Shown here piece by piece: positions 49,636 through 60,268 of a stretch of DNA of 64,000 nt. Under the pieces are notes generated by a model that had not been told where the DNA came from, did not search any database, and worked only from the letters and a program-made list of their open reading frames with translations. A program made the translations under genes and the position numbers. Every line of letters begins with the position of its first letter. Position 1 is the first letter of the stretch. This stretch comes from Metabacillus malikii. Lineage in GTDB: Bacteria > Bacillota > Bacilli > Bacillales > Bacillaceae. The stretch lies in NCBI RefSeq assembly GCF_030813355.1, contig NZ_JAUSUD010000006.1:1-64000 (forward strand). Reading direction: 5' to 3'.

Positions 49636-49914
49636 CTTCAACACCCTTTCAATCAATTTTAGAATGATATTAATATGTTTTCTCTTGGTAATCATCTTTG
49701 TAAAACTTCAAGGAGTGTCACAACAAGAATCGCAATGCTCAATTTTCATCATAAATAATACTTGCTTAATATACCTAAAACAATCCGATATTTATGAAAA
49801 TTCATTAATGTAACATCTAGCGATTTTTTTCATATTGTATTTTAGTCTACTACCTATTTTTGCACATGGGAACTGCCTCCCAGTTCGAAACTAAATTATT
49901 ATGGAGGATGAGTA

Positions 49915-50928
49915 ATGTCACAAATTGTATCCATACCAAAAGGTTACCAATCAAAGTTAAATTTAATGCATACAGAAATAGCCATTAAAGAATTAAAGGA
50001 TTTTTTTGAAGATAAGCTAGCAGAAAATCTAAACTTAATTAAAGTGTCTGCACCGTTACTTTTGCTTGAAGGGACAGGAATAAATGATAACCTTAATGGT
50101 GTTGAACGAATTGTTAATTTTGACGCGTTAGATATAGATGAAAAAAAAGTTGAGATTGTACAATCATTGGCAAAGTGGAAGCGTTCTGCACTAGCCAGAT
50201 ATGGTTTTACAATCGGCGAAGGCTTATATACAAATATGAATGCAATCCGAAGAGATGAAACATTAGACAATCTACATTCTATGTTTGTTGACCAGTGGGA
50301 TTGGGAAAAAGTAATCTCAAAAGGGAACCGAACAATCGAAACATTAAAAGATGAAGTTCAAAAAATTTACTTAGCTATTAAACAAACTGAACAATATATG
50401 TTTGAATTCCATCCACTTTTAGAACCTACATTACCAGAAAATATCCACTTTGTTACAACTCAAGAGCTCGAACAAACGCATCCACATTTTACACCAAAGC
50501 AACGGGAGGATTATGTTTGTAAAGAGTACGGAGCTGTGTTCTTAATGGAGATAGGGGGAACTATGGAATCAGGTGAAATACATGATGGCCGTTCCCCAGA
50601 TTATGATGATTGGTCATTAAATGGAGACATTATCGTTTGGAGCCCTATTTTAGAAAGATCCATCGAGCTTTCCTCTATGGGGATTCGGGTGGATAGAGAC
50701 ACACTAATAAAGCAATTAAAATTATCTAATCACGAGGAACGGTTGAGCTTGAATTACCATCAATCTATTATAAATAATGAACTTCCCTTTACAATTGGTG
50801 GCGGAATCGGTCAATCTAGACTTTGTATGTTTCTTTTAAAAAAGGCTCATATCGGTGAAGTTCAAGCATCGGTATGGAATGAAAAAATGTATGAACATTG
50901 TAAAGAAAATAATATTACACTATTGTAA
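49915..50928 (+). CDS. asnA: aspartate--ammonia ligase AsnA
   Basis: The 337-residue class II synthetase-like enzyme makes asparagine from aspartate and free ammonia. LLLLEGTGINDNLNGVER, the MNAIRRDE motif, DQWDWEKVI and the C-terminal GGGIGQSRLCMFLL are family signatures. GGAGG precedes the ATG. The 5' region shows no T-box specifier or AGGGTGG motif, so tRNA-dependent control is not visible. It ends at a terminator shared with korB. Confidence 0.95.
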   Translation: MSQIVSIPKGYQSKLNLMHTEIAIKELKDFFEDKLAENLNLIKVSAPLLLLEGTGINDNLNGVERIVNFDALDIDEKKVEIVQSLAKWKRSALARYGFTIGEGLYTNMNAIRRDETLDNLHSMFVDQWDWEKVISKGNRTIETLKDEVQKIYLAIKQTEQYMFEFHPLLEPTLPENIHFVTTQELEQTHPHFTPKQREDYVCKEYGAVFLMEIGGTMESGEIHDGRSPDYDDWSLNGDIIVWSPILERSIELSSMGIRVDRDTLIKQLKLSNHEERLSLNYHQSIINNELPFTIGGGIGQSRLCMFLLKKAHIGEVQASVWNEKMYEHCKENNITLL

Positions 50929-50966
50929 AAACTCTCATTTACTAAAATAATTATTAATCTATGCAC

Positions 50967-51024
50967 AAAAACGAGGATGCCTAATAGGTCTGTAATTTGA
51001 CCTTATTATTCACCCTCGTTTTTT
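50967..51024. terminator. bidirectional terminator between asnA and korB
   Basis: AAAACGAGG at 50967-50975 pairs with CCTCGTTTT near 51013-51022. An inner stem (TAATAGGTC / GACCTTATTA) extends it. Confidence 0.8.
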
Positions 51025-51025
51025 C

Positions 51026-51895
51026 TTACATAAACTCAGCTACTAGTTTATTGAACTCATCCTCATCTATTGCTAGTTCTTGCTTCGAGAGAGGTGATTC
51101 ACTATAGCCTTTAATCACTTCTTGATATGACTTTTGCTCTTGATTTTGATAAATTAACCCCGTAACAAGGCTATTATGCTTCATCAATGTTTGCATTGCC
51201 AATTCTCGATTATGTGGGTCATACCCATCAATTGTAGCTAATTTCGTTAAGTTTTGTTTAAACCAATCATACGTATTTACTTTATTATACGTTACACAAG
51301 GACTGAATACATTAATGAGTGAAAACCCTTTATGGTTCATTCCAGCCTCAATTAGTGCTGTTAAATCCTTTAAATCTGTTGAAAAACTTTGCGCGACAAA
51401 TGTAGCCCCCGCTGAAATAGCCATCTCCATAATTGATAGAGATGATTCAATTGAACCTTCTGGTGTACTTTTTGTCACAAATCCGGCATCACTCCGAGGT
51501 GATGTTTGACCTTTTGTTAATCCATATATTTGATTATCCATGACGATATATGTAATATCAATATTTCTTCTTATTGCATGGATCGTATGTCCTAACCCGA
51601 TAGCAAAGCCATCACCATCTCCACCAGACGCGATGACAGTTAAATCACGATTTGCCATTTTTACCCCTTGTGCAATTGGAAGGGACCGTCCGTGTATCCC
51701 ATGAAAACCATAGGAATTAATGTAACCAGAAATTCGGCCGGAACAACCAATACCTGAAACGACAGCAAGATTATCAGGTTGAAGTCCAACATTGGCTGCA
51801 GCACGTTGAATAGCCGCTTGTACAGAAAAATCTCCACAACCTGGACACCAGTTCGGTTTTACGTTATTTCGAAAGTCTTTAAATGTTGTCGTCAT
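51026..51895 (-). CDS. korB: 2-oxoacid:ferredoxin oxidoreductase beta subunit
   Basis: The 289-residue subunit binds thiamine diphosphate and an iron-sulphur cluster. NWCPGCGDFSVQ holds cluster cysteines, and GGDGDGFAIGLGH to IVMDNQIYGLTKGQTSP is the ThDP motif. With the alpha subunit it converts 2-oxoglutarate or a related 2-oxoacid to the acyl-CoA with ferredoxin. It starts one base after the korA stop. Confidence 0.92.
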   Translation of the reverse strand: MTTTFKDFRNNVKPNWCPGCGDFSVQAAIQRAAANVGLQPDNLAVVSGIGCSGRISGYINSYGFHGIHGRSLPIAQGVKMANRDLTVIASGGDGDGFAIGLGHTIHAIRRNIDITYIVMDNQIYGLTKGQTSPRSDAGFVTKSTPEGSIESSLSIMEMAISAGATFVAQSFSTDLKDLTALIEAGMNHKGFSLINVFSPCVTYNKVNTYDWFKQNLTKLATIDGYDPHNRELAMQTLMKHNSLVTGLIYQNQEQKSYQEVIKGYSESPLSKQELAIDEDEFNKLVAEFM

Positions 51896-51896
51896 T

Positions 51897-53633
51897 TTAA
51901 ATCAACTCCTTGCTGCGCGTATGGACTTCGTATGGTAAAAAAGGATTCCCATCATATTTTAACAATGATGCAATTTTATTAGCATGACCTACATTCATTT
52001 TTAATAGATTAGCGAGTTGACCAGTTGCATTATTTTCTACCACAATGACCTTTTTAGCTGTTTCTACTAGTGGGATTAATTCTTCTGTTGGAAATGGATG
52101 AATGAGACGTATGTGTGCATGATTCACCTTTAAACCATCTTTCTCAAGCCTTGGAATTGCTTCTTCAATCGTCCCTCTTGTTGAAATAAATCCAATTAGT
52201 AAAATATCTGCTTGCTCATGCTTAATATTTTTATATACTGGTGTATTAAATTTCATTTGAGATAATTTTCTTAATCGCTTATCCATTTGTTCTATTCTGT
52301 TCCCTGCAGCTTCTGATGGCTTCCCTGTCATATCATGCTCAACACCTGTAACATGGTGAATACCATTTTTCACTCCTGGGATAACCCGTGGTGAAATGCC
52401 ATCATCAGTCAGCTCATAACGTTTAAAATATTCCTTATTTTCAAGTGGTGGCAATTCGTCTGTCATCAGCTTGCCGCGACGGATATTAATTTTATGATAA
52501 TCTAGTGGCTCAACAGACTGTTTTCCAAGTGAAAGCTGCAAATCTGTTAATAGAATAACAGGTACTTGATATTCTTCAGCAATATTGAAAGCATCGATCA
52601 TATCGTAGAAAGCTTCTTCAACAGTACTAGGGGCCATAACAACTTTAGGGATTTCACCATGGGTCCCGTAAATCATCGCCATTAAATCTGATTGTTCCTG
52701 TTTCGTTGGTAAACCAGTACTAGGACCACCACGTTGTGTATCAACGATGACGAGTGGCTGTTCTGTTATACCTGCTAAACCGATCGCTTCCATCATTAAC
52801 GAGAGACCGGGACCAGCAGATGCTGTAAATGTACGAGCTCCGGCATAGTTAGCTCCAATTGCCATTGTACATGCAGCGATTTCATCCTCAGTTTGGATAA
52901 CAACACCGCCAAACTGAGGAAGTTTTTTAATTAAATACTCCATAATTTCTGATGCTGGTGTTATCGGATAAGCAGCCATAAATCTTGAGCCAGCAGCAAT
53001 AGCACCTAATGCAATCGCATCATTTCCGATCATATACATTTTTCTTTTACCGTCTGCTTCTTCTAAATACATATCTTCTCTAGTAAACTCAAGGTTTTCT
53101 TGTAAATATTGAGCACCTTTTTTTATCGCCATTAAGTTTTTTTCGACTATTTCTATTCCTTTACGTCCATATGTATCTTGTACAACCTCTTTATATCCAC
53201 TTGGGTCAATATTAAGAATTGCACTTGTCGCACCAATAGCGACCATATTTTTCATTAGAGAGGTTCCTAAATCTGTAGCAATTTCAGAAAAAGGTACAGC
53301 ATAAAGTGTTACGTTTACATTGTCAGGAATCGTTGGATTGAATTTTGAATCTGCAAGGACGATTCCGCCTTCCCGTAATTCATGAAAATTGACATCGATT
53401 GTTTCCTGGTCAAAAGCTACTAATATATCTAAATCGTCTGAAATTGACCTTACTTGTGATGTACTAACACGAATTTTATTATTCGTATGTCCCCCCTTAA
53501 TACGGGAAGAAAAGTGTCGATATCCGTATAAATAATAACCTAGTCGGTTTAACGCAATAGAGAAAACTTCTCCAGTACTTTCAATACCTTCTCCTTGCTG
53601 TCCCCCAACTTTCCAAGAAAGTTGACTTATCAT
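51897..53633 (-). CDS. korA: 2-oxoacid:ferredoxin oxidoreductase alpha subunit (gamma-alpha fusion)
   Basis: The 578-residue protein fuses an N-terminal gamma-type domain (about 1-180, GGQQGEGIESTGEVF, FSSRIKGGHTNNKIRVS) to the alpha domain (GNDAIALGAIAAG, YPITPASEIMEYL, GPGLSLMMEAIGLA). The N-terminal fusion is normal for Bacillus KorA. It is co-transcribed with korB. In several other Bacillus genomes korAB is followed by miaB, but here the accessory block intervenes. Confidence 0.92.
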   Translation of the reverse strand: MISQLSWKVGGQQGEGIESTGEVFSIALNRLGYYLYGYRHFSSRIKGGHTNNKIRVSTSQVRSISDDLDILVAFDQETIDVNFHELREGGIVLADSKFNPTIPDNVNVTLYAVPFSEIATDLGTSLMKNMVAIGATSAILNIDPSGYKEVVQDTYGRKGIEIVEKNLMAIKKGAQYLQENLEFTREDMYLEEADGKRKMYMIGNDAIALGAIAAGSRFMAAYPITPASEIMEYLIKKLPQFGGVVIQTEDEIAACTMAIGANYAGARTFTASAGPGLSLMMEAIGLAGITEQPLVIVDTQRGGPSTGLPTKQEQSDLMAMIYGTHGEIPKVVMAPSTVEEAFYDMIDAFNIAEEYQVPVILLTDLQLSLGKQSVEPLDYHKINIRRGKLMTDELPPLENKEYFKRYELTDDGISPRVIPGVKNGIHHVTGVEHDMTGKPSEAAGNRIEQMDKRLRKLSQMKFNTPVYKNIKHEQADILLIGFISTRGTIEEAIPRLEKDGLKVNHAHIRLIHPFPTEELIPLVETAKKVIVVENNATGQLANLLKMNVGHANKIASLLKYDGNPFLPYEVHTRSKELI

Positions 53634-53807
53634 ATAACCTTACACCCCTCAACATTTGCTATATATTAAATACAATTTAACAGTTTACTAGATTTAACCT
53701 TATAAATAAACTAAACATAGTAAATCGATCGGATTTAAATCTAAACGACTTAATTGTAGACCTTAACCTCAAAAAAAACAAGTATTTCCTTGAAAAATGT
53801 CTTTTCT

Positions 53808-54728
53808 CTAATATGGTATCGATTGATAGAAGTTATGATACAAGAACTTTTGTACAAGCTGTTCAGGATAATGTATTAGAAGTTGGTTTATTAACGTATC
53901 ATAGTCATCATAAGTTGCTAATCCGTTAATAGTTTCGTCTATCCCATCAAAGTCAGAACCGAATCCTATATTGTTTTCTCCTCCTAAACTACATAAATAA
54001 TCGATATGGTCTAATAAATCTGCAATTGATGGTTTCACATTTGAGGTGAAAAAGGGTACAAACGTAATGCCAATTATCCCATTCTTTTTAAATAAGGCTT
54101 GAATTTGCTCATCTCTCAGATTCCGTACATGAGGACATAGACGATAGACGTTTGAATGTGAGGCAATTGGGTAGCTTGCAATTTCAAGTGCTTCCCAAAA
54201 ACTTTTCTCACTCGCGTGTGATAAATCCGTCCACATCTTTTGATTATTTAAGTAATTGATAACGTCCCTACCAAAGTTGGTAAGACCCCCATTCCTTGTT
54301 TCATGTGCTCCATCTGCAACTAAATTAGCATAATTCCATGTTAGTCCGACAGACCGTACCCCTAATTGGTAAAAAACATCCAATTGATTAATGTCATCTC
54401 CGATTGCATCACAGCCTTCTAATGTTAAGATAGCCCCGATATCGTCATCATGTAAACGATCTATATCTGATTTTGTTTTTAATAATTTTACTTCAGGATA
54501 TTTATTAAGAACCTTTTGTTGAAATAATGAAACTTGTTCGAGTGCAACATGATACCTATGAATAAACGGTACATCTTCTGGAACAAAAATTGCAAAGCAT
54601 TGAATCGGTTTCTTCTTTTTACTTAGTTTTGAGATTGACACTTGAAGCGACTTATCTGTTTCAAGATTTATATTCGGTTGTCTCCATAATTTGTATAGCA
54701 TATCACAATGTGCATCAAACAGCTGCAT
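53808..54728 (-). CDS. membrane dipeptidase (peptidase family M19)
   Basis: The 306-residue zinc dipeptidase has the first metal ligands in LFDAHCDMLYK, the bridging Glu region in ILTLEGCDAI, later His ligands in WTDLSHASEKSF and IASHSNVYRLCPHVRN, and the FGSDFDGID segment. The ATG at 54728 follows AAAGGAGATT and gives the family start; the frame to 54791 has extra charged residues. It sits between spoVS and korA on the same strand. Confidence 0.9.
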   Translation of the reverse strand: MQLFDAHCDMLYKLWRQPNINLETDKSLQVSISKLSKKKKPIQCFAIFVPEDVPFIHRYHVALEQVSLFQQKVLNKYPEVKLLKTKSDIDRLHDDDIGAILTLEGCDAIGDDINQLDVFYQLGVRSVGLTWNYANLVADGAHETRNGGLTNFGRDVINYLNNQKMWTDLSHASEKSFWEALEIASYPIASHSNVYRLCPHVRNLRDEQIQALFKKNGIIGITFVPFFTSNVKPSIADLLDHIDYLCSLGGENNIGFGSDFDGIDETINGLATYDDYDTLINQLLIHYPEQLVQKFLYHNFYQSIPY

Positions 54729-54850
54729 ATGAATCTCCTTTCCTTCTTCTAAATCTTTATTCCTACGTATGCGCTTTCCAATCATAATCATTCCCTATAA
54801 ATCTCATGACTTCCCACAGGTACGTGGTACTCAAAAGTTTAAACCATATA

Positions 54851-54890
54851 AATTAAGGGCTTGACTCAGGTAATGAGTCAAGCCCTTTTT
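54851..54890 (-). terminator. strong hairpin downstream of spoVS
   Basis: GGGCTTGACTCA pairs with TGAGTCAAGCCC around GGTAA. The T-run lies on the plus-strand side (CCCTTTTT), while the minus strand has CCCTTAATTT. Confidence 0.65.
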
Positions 54891-54905
54891 AAGTATACTT
54901 TCACA

Positions 54906-55166
54906 CTATCTAGGCTCTACAATTAACTTAATTGCAGTTCGTTCTTCGCCATCTATTTGAATATCGGTAAAAGCAGGAATACATATTAAATCAACACCAC
55001 TAGGTGCTACAAAGCCTCTTGCAATTGCCACAGCCTTAACTGCTTGATTAAGAGCACCTGCTCCTATCGCTTGAATTTCTGCAGCCCCTCGCTCTCTTAG
55101 AACGCCAGCTAATGCACCTGCTACAGAATTAGGATTAGATTTTGCTGAAACCTTTAATATTTCCAT
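54906..55166 (-). CDS. spoVS: stage V sporulation protein S
   Basis: The 86-residue Alba-like protein matches SpoVS (MEILKVSAKSNPNSVAGALAG, IQAIGAGALNQAVKAVAIARG), needed for normal coat formation and exit from stage V. The ATG at 55166 follows AAGGGGGAGC and gives the exact family length. Confidence 0.97.
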   Translation of the reverse strand: MEILKVSAKSNPNSVAGALAGVLRERGAAEIQAIGAGALNQAVKAVAIARGFVAPSGVDLICIPAFTDIQIDGEERTAIKLIVEPR

Positions 55167-55627
55167 GTCTAGCTCCCCCTTAATTTTCAATGAATCCTTG
55201 TGTGTTCATTAGAACAACATTGGCAATTTCCGTTTACAACTCATCCCCAACTTTCAATTTGTAAACGTTATTAGCTATTCATCCATTGATACTATATTCA
55301 CTAGAAATTGAAAGTATTCCTGCTTGTTCTAATATTCTTTCAAAATTTCTTAGGCTGTTTTCACATACATTGTTACTTTTACTAAGTTGTCGTTTTCGAT
55401 TGGTCTCCTCTTGCAGTAATCGCTTACCCCGGGGTGGGCGCTAAGCCTAAACGCCTGCATGAGTCCCACGCTGCCGGCAGGAGTCTTGCAATCAGCACCA
55501 ACCAACCCTTCATATAGCTAATGCTAAGCACAATCTATAGAAAAAAGCCTTTTCTTACATACGTTGCCTGTTTTCTTATCTTTTAAAAAACTGCCTTGTA
55601 ACGCGCTAAGTTTGATTTAATCAAAGT
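55167..55627. other. 461-bp region between spoVS and ymdB
   Basis: It contains the degraded repeat at 55395-55510. No gene or clear promoter is visible. Confidence 0.5.
55395..55510. repeat. degraded copy of the dispersed GC-rich repeat
   Basis: Shared pieces with the copy at 58766-59057, in the same order and orientation, are ATCGCTTACCCCGGGGTGGG, AAACGCCTGC and GGCAGGAGTCTTGCA. The sequence is diverged and shortened. Confidence 0.55.
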
Positions 55628-56422
55628 TTATTCAAAAAACAAATGATCGTCATTAATCATAATGCGATTTATTTTCTTTGCTTTTCCTGTCTTATCGTCG
55701 ATATCAATGATAACTGCACTTAATTGTGTTCTTCCTTCTGCAACTTCATGACGAACAGGAAGGCCCGTTAAAAAGCGTTTGATAATCATCTCCCGATTAA
55801 CACCTAATATTCCATCATAAGGGCCTGTCATTCCTACATCTGTTATATATGCTGTTCCATTATCAAGTATTCTTTCATCCGCTGTTTGTACATGTGTATG
55901 TGTTCCTACAACAGCAGAAACTCGTCCATCTAAATACCAACCCATTGCTTGTTTTTCACTAGTTGCTTCCCCATGAAAATCAACAAATATTAATGACGTA
56001 CGTTTTTTTGCTTCAGCTATAAGTTCATCTGCTTTTTTAAAAGGACAATCTGAAGGAGGTAAAAAAGCACGACCTTGTAAATTTATCACAGCTATTTCTT
56101 TTCCTGCTACGGAAACAAACGTCATACCTTTGCCAGGGTTGTTGTCAGGGAAATTTGCAGGGCGTACCATTTGATGTGCTTGGTCTATAAAATCAAATAT
56201 TTCACGGTTATCCCATGTATGATTACCCATTGTGATTACATGGGCACCACCTTCGATAAATTGTTGATACATTTTCTCTGTAATTCCTCTACCGTGTGCA
56301 GCATTTTCACCATTTATTATCACTACATGTGGATTGTATTTAGTTTTTAGCTTTGGTAAATACTCCTTCACCATTTGACGACCCGGAGCGCCAAATACAT
56401 CTCCTACAAACAATATTTTCAT
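55628..56422 (-). CDS. ymdB: YmdB metallophosphoesterase
   Basis: The 264-residue dimetal phosphoesterase (TIGR00282) has the motifs GDVFGAPGRQ, NGENAAHGRG, GNHTWDN, DFHGEATSEKQ and GTHTHVQTAD. In B. subtilis YmdB affects biofilm versus motility decisions and is encoded next to rny, as here. It may share a transcript with rny. Confidence 0.95.
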   Translation of the reverse strand: MKILFVGDVFGAPGRQMVKEYLPKLKTKYNPHVVIINGENAAHGRGITEKMYQQFIEGGAHVITMGNHTWDNREIFDFIDQAHQMVRPANFPDNNPGKGMTFVSVAGKEIAVINLQGRAFLPPSDCPFKKADELIAEAKKRTSLIFVDFHGEATSEKQAMGWYLDGRVSAVVGTHTHVQTADERILDNGTAYITDVGMTGPYDGILGVNREMIIKRFLTGLPVRHEVAEGRTQLSAVIIDIDDKTGKAKKINRIMINDDHLFFE

Positions 56423-56493
56423 ACTATATTCCTCTATTCTCTATATGCGTTCTAGCATTTATTTTTCTTATATTATTCTCACATACTCTGCTA

Positions 56494-56530
56494 AAAAAAT
56501 AAAGCAGTGCATTTCTGCACCACTTTATTA
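56494..56530 (-). terminator. hairpin at the end of rny
   Basis: AATAAAGCAGTGCA pairs with TGCACCACTTTATT around TTTC, and the minus strand continues into a short T-run. Confidence 0.6.
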
Positions 56531-58090
56531 TTTCGCATATTCAACTGCTCTTGTTTCACGAATAACAGTCACTTTTATATGACCTGGATAATCAAGCTCT
56601 TCTTCAATACGTTTTCTAATATCTCGTGCTAAACGATGTGCTTGAAGATCATCAATGCTATCAGGTTTTACAATTATGCGCACCTCGCGACCTGCTTGAA
56701 TTGCAAATGATTTCTCTACCCCTTCATAGGACTCAGAGATATCCTCAAGCTTTTCAAGGCGGCGAATGTAGTTCTCTAACGTTTCACTACGTGCTCCCGG
56801 TCTTGCAGCGGATAATGCATCTGCTGCTGCAACAATTACTGCAATAATTGATGTTGGTTCTGTATCACCGTGATGTGATGCAATGCTATTAATGACAACC
56901 GGATGTTCTTTGTATTTTGTTGCAAGTTCGACACCAATTTCAACATGGCTACCTTCCACCTCATGGTCAATTGCCTTTCCGATATCATGGAGAAGTCCTG
57001 CTCGTTTAGCTAATAATACATCTTCACCAAGCTCAGCAGCCATAAGTCCTGCTAGAAAAGCTACCTCCATTGAATGCTTCAAGACGTTTTGACCATAGCT
57101 CGTTCTGAATTTTAGTCGACCTAAAATTTTAATAAGGTCTGGATGTAAGCCATGTACACCAACTTCAAACGTTGTCTGTTCTCCGACTTCACGGATATAT
57201 TCATCCACTTCACGTCGAGATTTCTCGACCATTTCCTCAATACGAGCCGGATGTATCCGCCCGTCCTGAACTAGCTTGTCTAACGCAATTCTAGCAGTTT
57301 CCCTGCGAATTGGGTCAAAGCCTGATAAAATAACTGCCTCCGGTGTATCATCAATGATAAGGTCGATCCCTGTTAACGTTTCTAATGTTCGGATATTACG
57401 ACCTTCTCGACCAATAATACGCCCTTTCATTTCATCATTTGGGAGGTTCACAACAGAAACAGTGGTTTCTGCCACATGGTCTGCTGCACATCTTTGAATA
57501 GCAAGTGACAGGATTTCTTTAGCCTTTTTGTCTGCCTCTTCTTTTGCACGATTTTCACTATCTTTAATCATGATTGCGATATCGTGTGTAAGCTCATTTT
57601 CAACCTTTTCAAGAATAATTGCTTTTGCTTCTTCCCGTGTAAGGCTAGAAATGCGTTCAAGCTCTGTTTGCTGCTTACGCACCATCTCGTCCACTTTGCT
57701 TTCCATCTCTTCAATATGCTGTTGTCTTTGAGTTAGAGAATCTTCTTTTTTCTCTAGTATAACTTCACGTTTATCTAAAGACTCATCCTTACGGTCTAGA
57801 TTCTCTTCTTTTTGTAATAAGCGATTTTCTTGTTTTTGAAGCTCATTTCGTCTTTCACGAACTTCCTTCTCTGCATCTGTTCGCAACTTATGAATTTCAT
57901 CTTTCGCTTCAAGAAGTGCTTCTTTTTTCGTTGCCTCTGCATCACGCTTTGCGTCTTCAATTATCTGCTCAGCAGCATGGTTTGCTCCAGCAATTTTTGC
58001 TTCAGCAATAGATTTACGAACAAAATAGCCAACAACTGCACCGACGATTAGGCCAAGCAAAATGGAGATGAGTATTGATACAATTTCCAT
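56528..58090 (-). CDS. rny: ribonuclease Y
   Basis: The 520-residue endoribonuclease starts mRNA decay. It has an N-terminal membrane helix (about 4-24), a long coiled coil (about 30-200), a KH domain ([15 protein letters not shown]) and an HD domain ([15 protein letters not shown]). The second of two adjacent ATGs is 7 bases from GGAGG, the first only 4. Its specificity factor RicA is also encoded in the window. Confidence 0.97.
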   Translation of the reverse strand: MEIVSILISILLGLIVGAVVGYFVRKSIAEAKIAGANHAAEQIIEDAKRDAEATKKEALLEAKDEIHKLRTDAEKEVRERRNELQKQENRLLQKEENLDRKDESLDKREVILEKKEDSLTQRQQHIEEMESKVDEMVRKQQTELERISSLTREEAKAIILEKVENELTHDIAIMIKDSENRAKEEADKKAKEILSLAIQRCAADHVAETTVSVVNLPNDEMKGRIIGREGRNIRTLETLTGIDLIIDDTPEAVILSGFDPIRRETARIALDKLVQDGRIHPARIEEMVEKSRREVDEYIREVGEQTTFEVGVHGLHPDLIKILGRLKFRTSYGQNVLKHSMEVAFLAGLMAAELGEDVLLAKRAGLLHDIGKAIDHEVEGSHVEIGVELATKYKEHPVVINSIASHHGDTEPTSIIAVIVAAADALSAARPGARSETLENYIRRLEKLEDISESYEGVEKSFAIQAGREVRIIVKPDSIDDLQAHRLARDIRKRIEEELDYPGHIKVTVIRETRAVEYAK

Positions 58091-58765
58091 CATTACACCT
58101 CCTCTTGCTATGAACTTGTTTTTCTAGATTAAAGTGTCGGCATGTACATTGTTCAATTTTAAGTTGTCAACATACAGCTCAAAGCTTACGTTTCATGTTG
58201 AACTTTACGTCTTATGAATTATTAGGTTAGAAAGACAAACTCAAGTACCAACATTTTTGCTTTCAAAATGCTTCAATCAGTATTCTACAAAATTGTAAAA
58301 TATACATCTTAATTGTAAATGTGTGAATTTTTCTTGTCAAGCCTGTGAACATTACGATGAAAGGGCCGTAATTAAGATTAAGTATCTCTTACTTAACAAA
58401 ATTTAGAATTTAGTGCTAAAAATGTGTGCTATTTTTGAATATAGTCGTTTTCACAAAGAAGTGTAGATTGTACATACTATTGTACGCAGCATTATCAATC
58501 AGCTACTATAATGCAAGTTAAAAAAACAACAATCTCTTAAAAAAAGAGCATTCAGAAAATAGCAATTAGTAAGATAGAATTATTATACCCTAAATTGTTC
58601 AAATTCTATACATATATTTTCCTCTATATCCATACATATATTTAAGCTTTCATCGTATAGAAAAGGAACAATCTTTTACATGATTATACTGATTAATGAA
58701 TTTTATAATAGCGTAATATTTTTAGACTGTTTTCGTAATCATTATTGCTTTTAACTGAGTAGTCG

Positions 58766-59057
58766 TTTAGGGTTTGTCTCCGCTACAGTATTCGCTTTCC
58801 GCGGGGTGGGTGGTGAGCTTGTCTAGCTCCGGCGGCACGAACAAGCAAACTTCAGGTCTTCTCCCTACGATAAGTCATCATCGATTCGCCATTCGGCTCA
58901 TCGTGATTCCTTTATCTCAGTCGATGCCCCTCCAGTTTGTACGTCGATTGCAAGCCGCCTACGCTTTTCTTTCTCCTCAGCGTAAACGCCTGCTCACGTC
59001 TCACCTCTCCCACGCATCCCGCAGGAGTCTCGCACTTTAAGCTCCAACAAACCCTTA
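58766..59057. repeat. dispersed GC-rich mosaic repeat with terminal inverted repeats
   Basis: The ends TTTAGGGTTTGT and ACAAACCCTTAAA pair. On the minus strand the outer parts match the core at 19416-19542 (GTGCGAGACTCCTGCGGGAT, ACCCCGCGGAAAGCGA). About 150 bases of extra sequence are inserted in the middle. The ORF at 58774-59040 is a by-product of its low stop density. Confidence 0.75.
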
Positions 59058-59112
59058 AAAAGGTTAGTGCAAAAAGCCACAATCTTTTAGAAGAGAGCCT
59101 ATTTTTATAAAC

Positions 59113-59139
59113 AAAAAAAGGGCTAAATCAGCCCTTTTT
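59113..59139 (-). terminator. recA terminator
   Basis: AAAAAGGGCT pairs with AGCCCTTTTT around GATTT, followed by a T-run on the minus strand, just after the recA stop. Confidence 0.85.
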
Positions 59140-59143
59140 GCAT

Positions 59144-60184
59144 TTAATCTTCTAATAAATTCAATTCGTCTAAATTTTCCTCTGGGACAGATACCTCGGC
59201 ATCCAATCCATAATGTTGACGGATTTTTCCTTGGATTTCTAAGCGGAGCGCAGGGTTTTCTTTTAAGAATTGCTTAGCATTTTCTCTTCCTTGACCTAAG
59301 CGCTCTTCATTATATGAATACCATGCACCACTTTTTAGAACAATGTCGAGATCTGAACCAATATCAATAATTTCCCCTTCTTTAGATATTCCTTCACCAT
59401 ACATAATATCTACTTCGGCTACTTTAAATGGTGGGGCAACTTTGTTCTTAACAACTTTTATTTTTGTCTTATTACCGACCATATCATTTCCTTGTTTCAA
59501 CGTTTCTGCACGACGTACTTCTAAACGAACAGTTGAATAAAACTTTAAAGCTCGACCACCAGGTGTAGTTTCCGGATTTCCAAACATGATACCAACCTTT
59601 TCACGGATTTGGTTGATGAAAATTGCAATTGTTTTTGATTTATTTATGGCACCTGATAATTTACGTAAAGCCTGTGACATTAATCGAGCTTGCAAGCCGA
59701 CATGCGCGTCACCCATTTCTCCCTCAATCTCTGCCTTTGGAACTAAAGCTGCTACTGAGTCAACGACAAGAATATCGACTGCTCCACTACGAACAAGCGC
59801 CTCAGCTATTTCAAGTGCTTGTTCTCCTGTATCAGGTTGTGATAATAATAATTCATCAATATCTACACCTAATTTTTGAGCATACTCTGGGTCAAGTGCG
59901 TGCTCTGCATCGATAAATGCAGCTTGTCCGCCCTGTTGCTGAACCTCTGCAATTGCATGAAGAGCAACTGTTGTTTTACCAGAACTTTCAGGTCCATATA
60001 TTTCTATAATTCTACCACGTGGATATCCACCTACTCCTAACGCTGTATCAAGAGCAAGAGAACCACTTGAAATTGTTGAGACTTTTCTATCCGTTTGTTC
60101 CCCTAATTTCATAATGGAACCTTTACCAAATTGTTTTTCTATTTGTTTTAACGCCATATCTAAGGCAGCTTGACGGTCGCTCAC
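59144..60184 (-). CDS. recA: recombinase RecA
   Basis: The 346-residue recombinase forms filaments on single-stranded DNA, catalyses strand exchange and triggers LexA cleavage. Walker [10 protein letters not shown], the [14 protein letters not shown] segment and the acidic C terminus are present. The length is normal. An SOS box precedes the promoter. It lies downstream of cinA, as in B. subtilis. Confidence 0.98.
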   Translation of the reverse strand: MSDRQAALDMALKQIEKQFGKGSIMKLGEQTDRKVSTISSGSLALDTALGVGGYPRGRIIEIYGPESSGKTTVALHAIAEVQQQGGQAAFIDAEHALDPEYAQKLGVDIDELLLSQPDTGEQALEIAEALVRSGAVDILVVDSVAALVPKAEIEGEMGDAHVGLQARLMSQALRKLSGAINKSKTIAIFINQIREKVGIMFGNPETTPGGRALKFYSTVRLEVRRAETLKQGNDMVGNKTKIKVVKNKVAPPFKVAEVDIMYGEGISKEGEIIDIGSDLDIVLKSGAWYSYNEERLGQGRENAKQFLKENPALRLEIQGKIRQHYGLDAEVSVPEENLDELNLLED

Positions 60185-60216
60185 TAAATTTCCTCCTTTA
60201 AATTATCTCTATACTT

Positions 60217-60268
60217 AATATAACGCTTTTCTTTCTATTTGCCAAGCAAAAAGTCGAACGTTTATTCG
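60217..60268 (-). promoter_or_regulatory. recA promoter and SOS box
   Basis: TTGGCA (60245-60240) and TATATT (60222-60217) on the minus strand have a 17-base spacer. CGAAT-AAAC-GTTCG at 60268-60255 fits the LexA box and lies just upstream of the -35. Confidence 0.8.

Larger units (their letters stand above)
58091..59143. other. 1.05-kb region between rny and recA
   Basis: AT-rich DNA without a credible gene. It holds the GC-rich repeat at 58766-59057 and the recA terminator. The rny promoter should lie in its left part but no clear boxes were found. Confidence 0.6.

Noticed and set aside
49640-49914. T-box riboswitch upstream of asnA
   Set aside because: No AGGGTGG-type T-box motif, specifier loop or terminator/antiterminator pair is visible.
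58774-59040. ORF upstream of recA
   Set aside because: It is a low-stop-density stretch of the GC-rich repeat and not conserved in the other copies.
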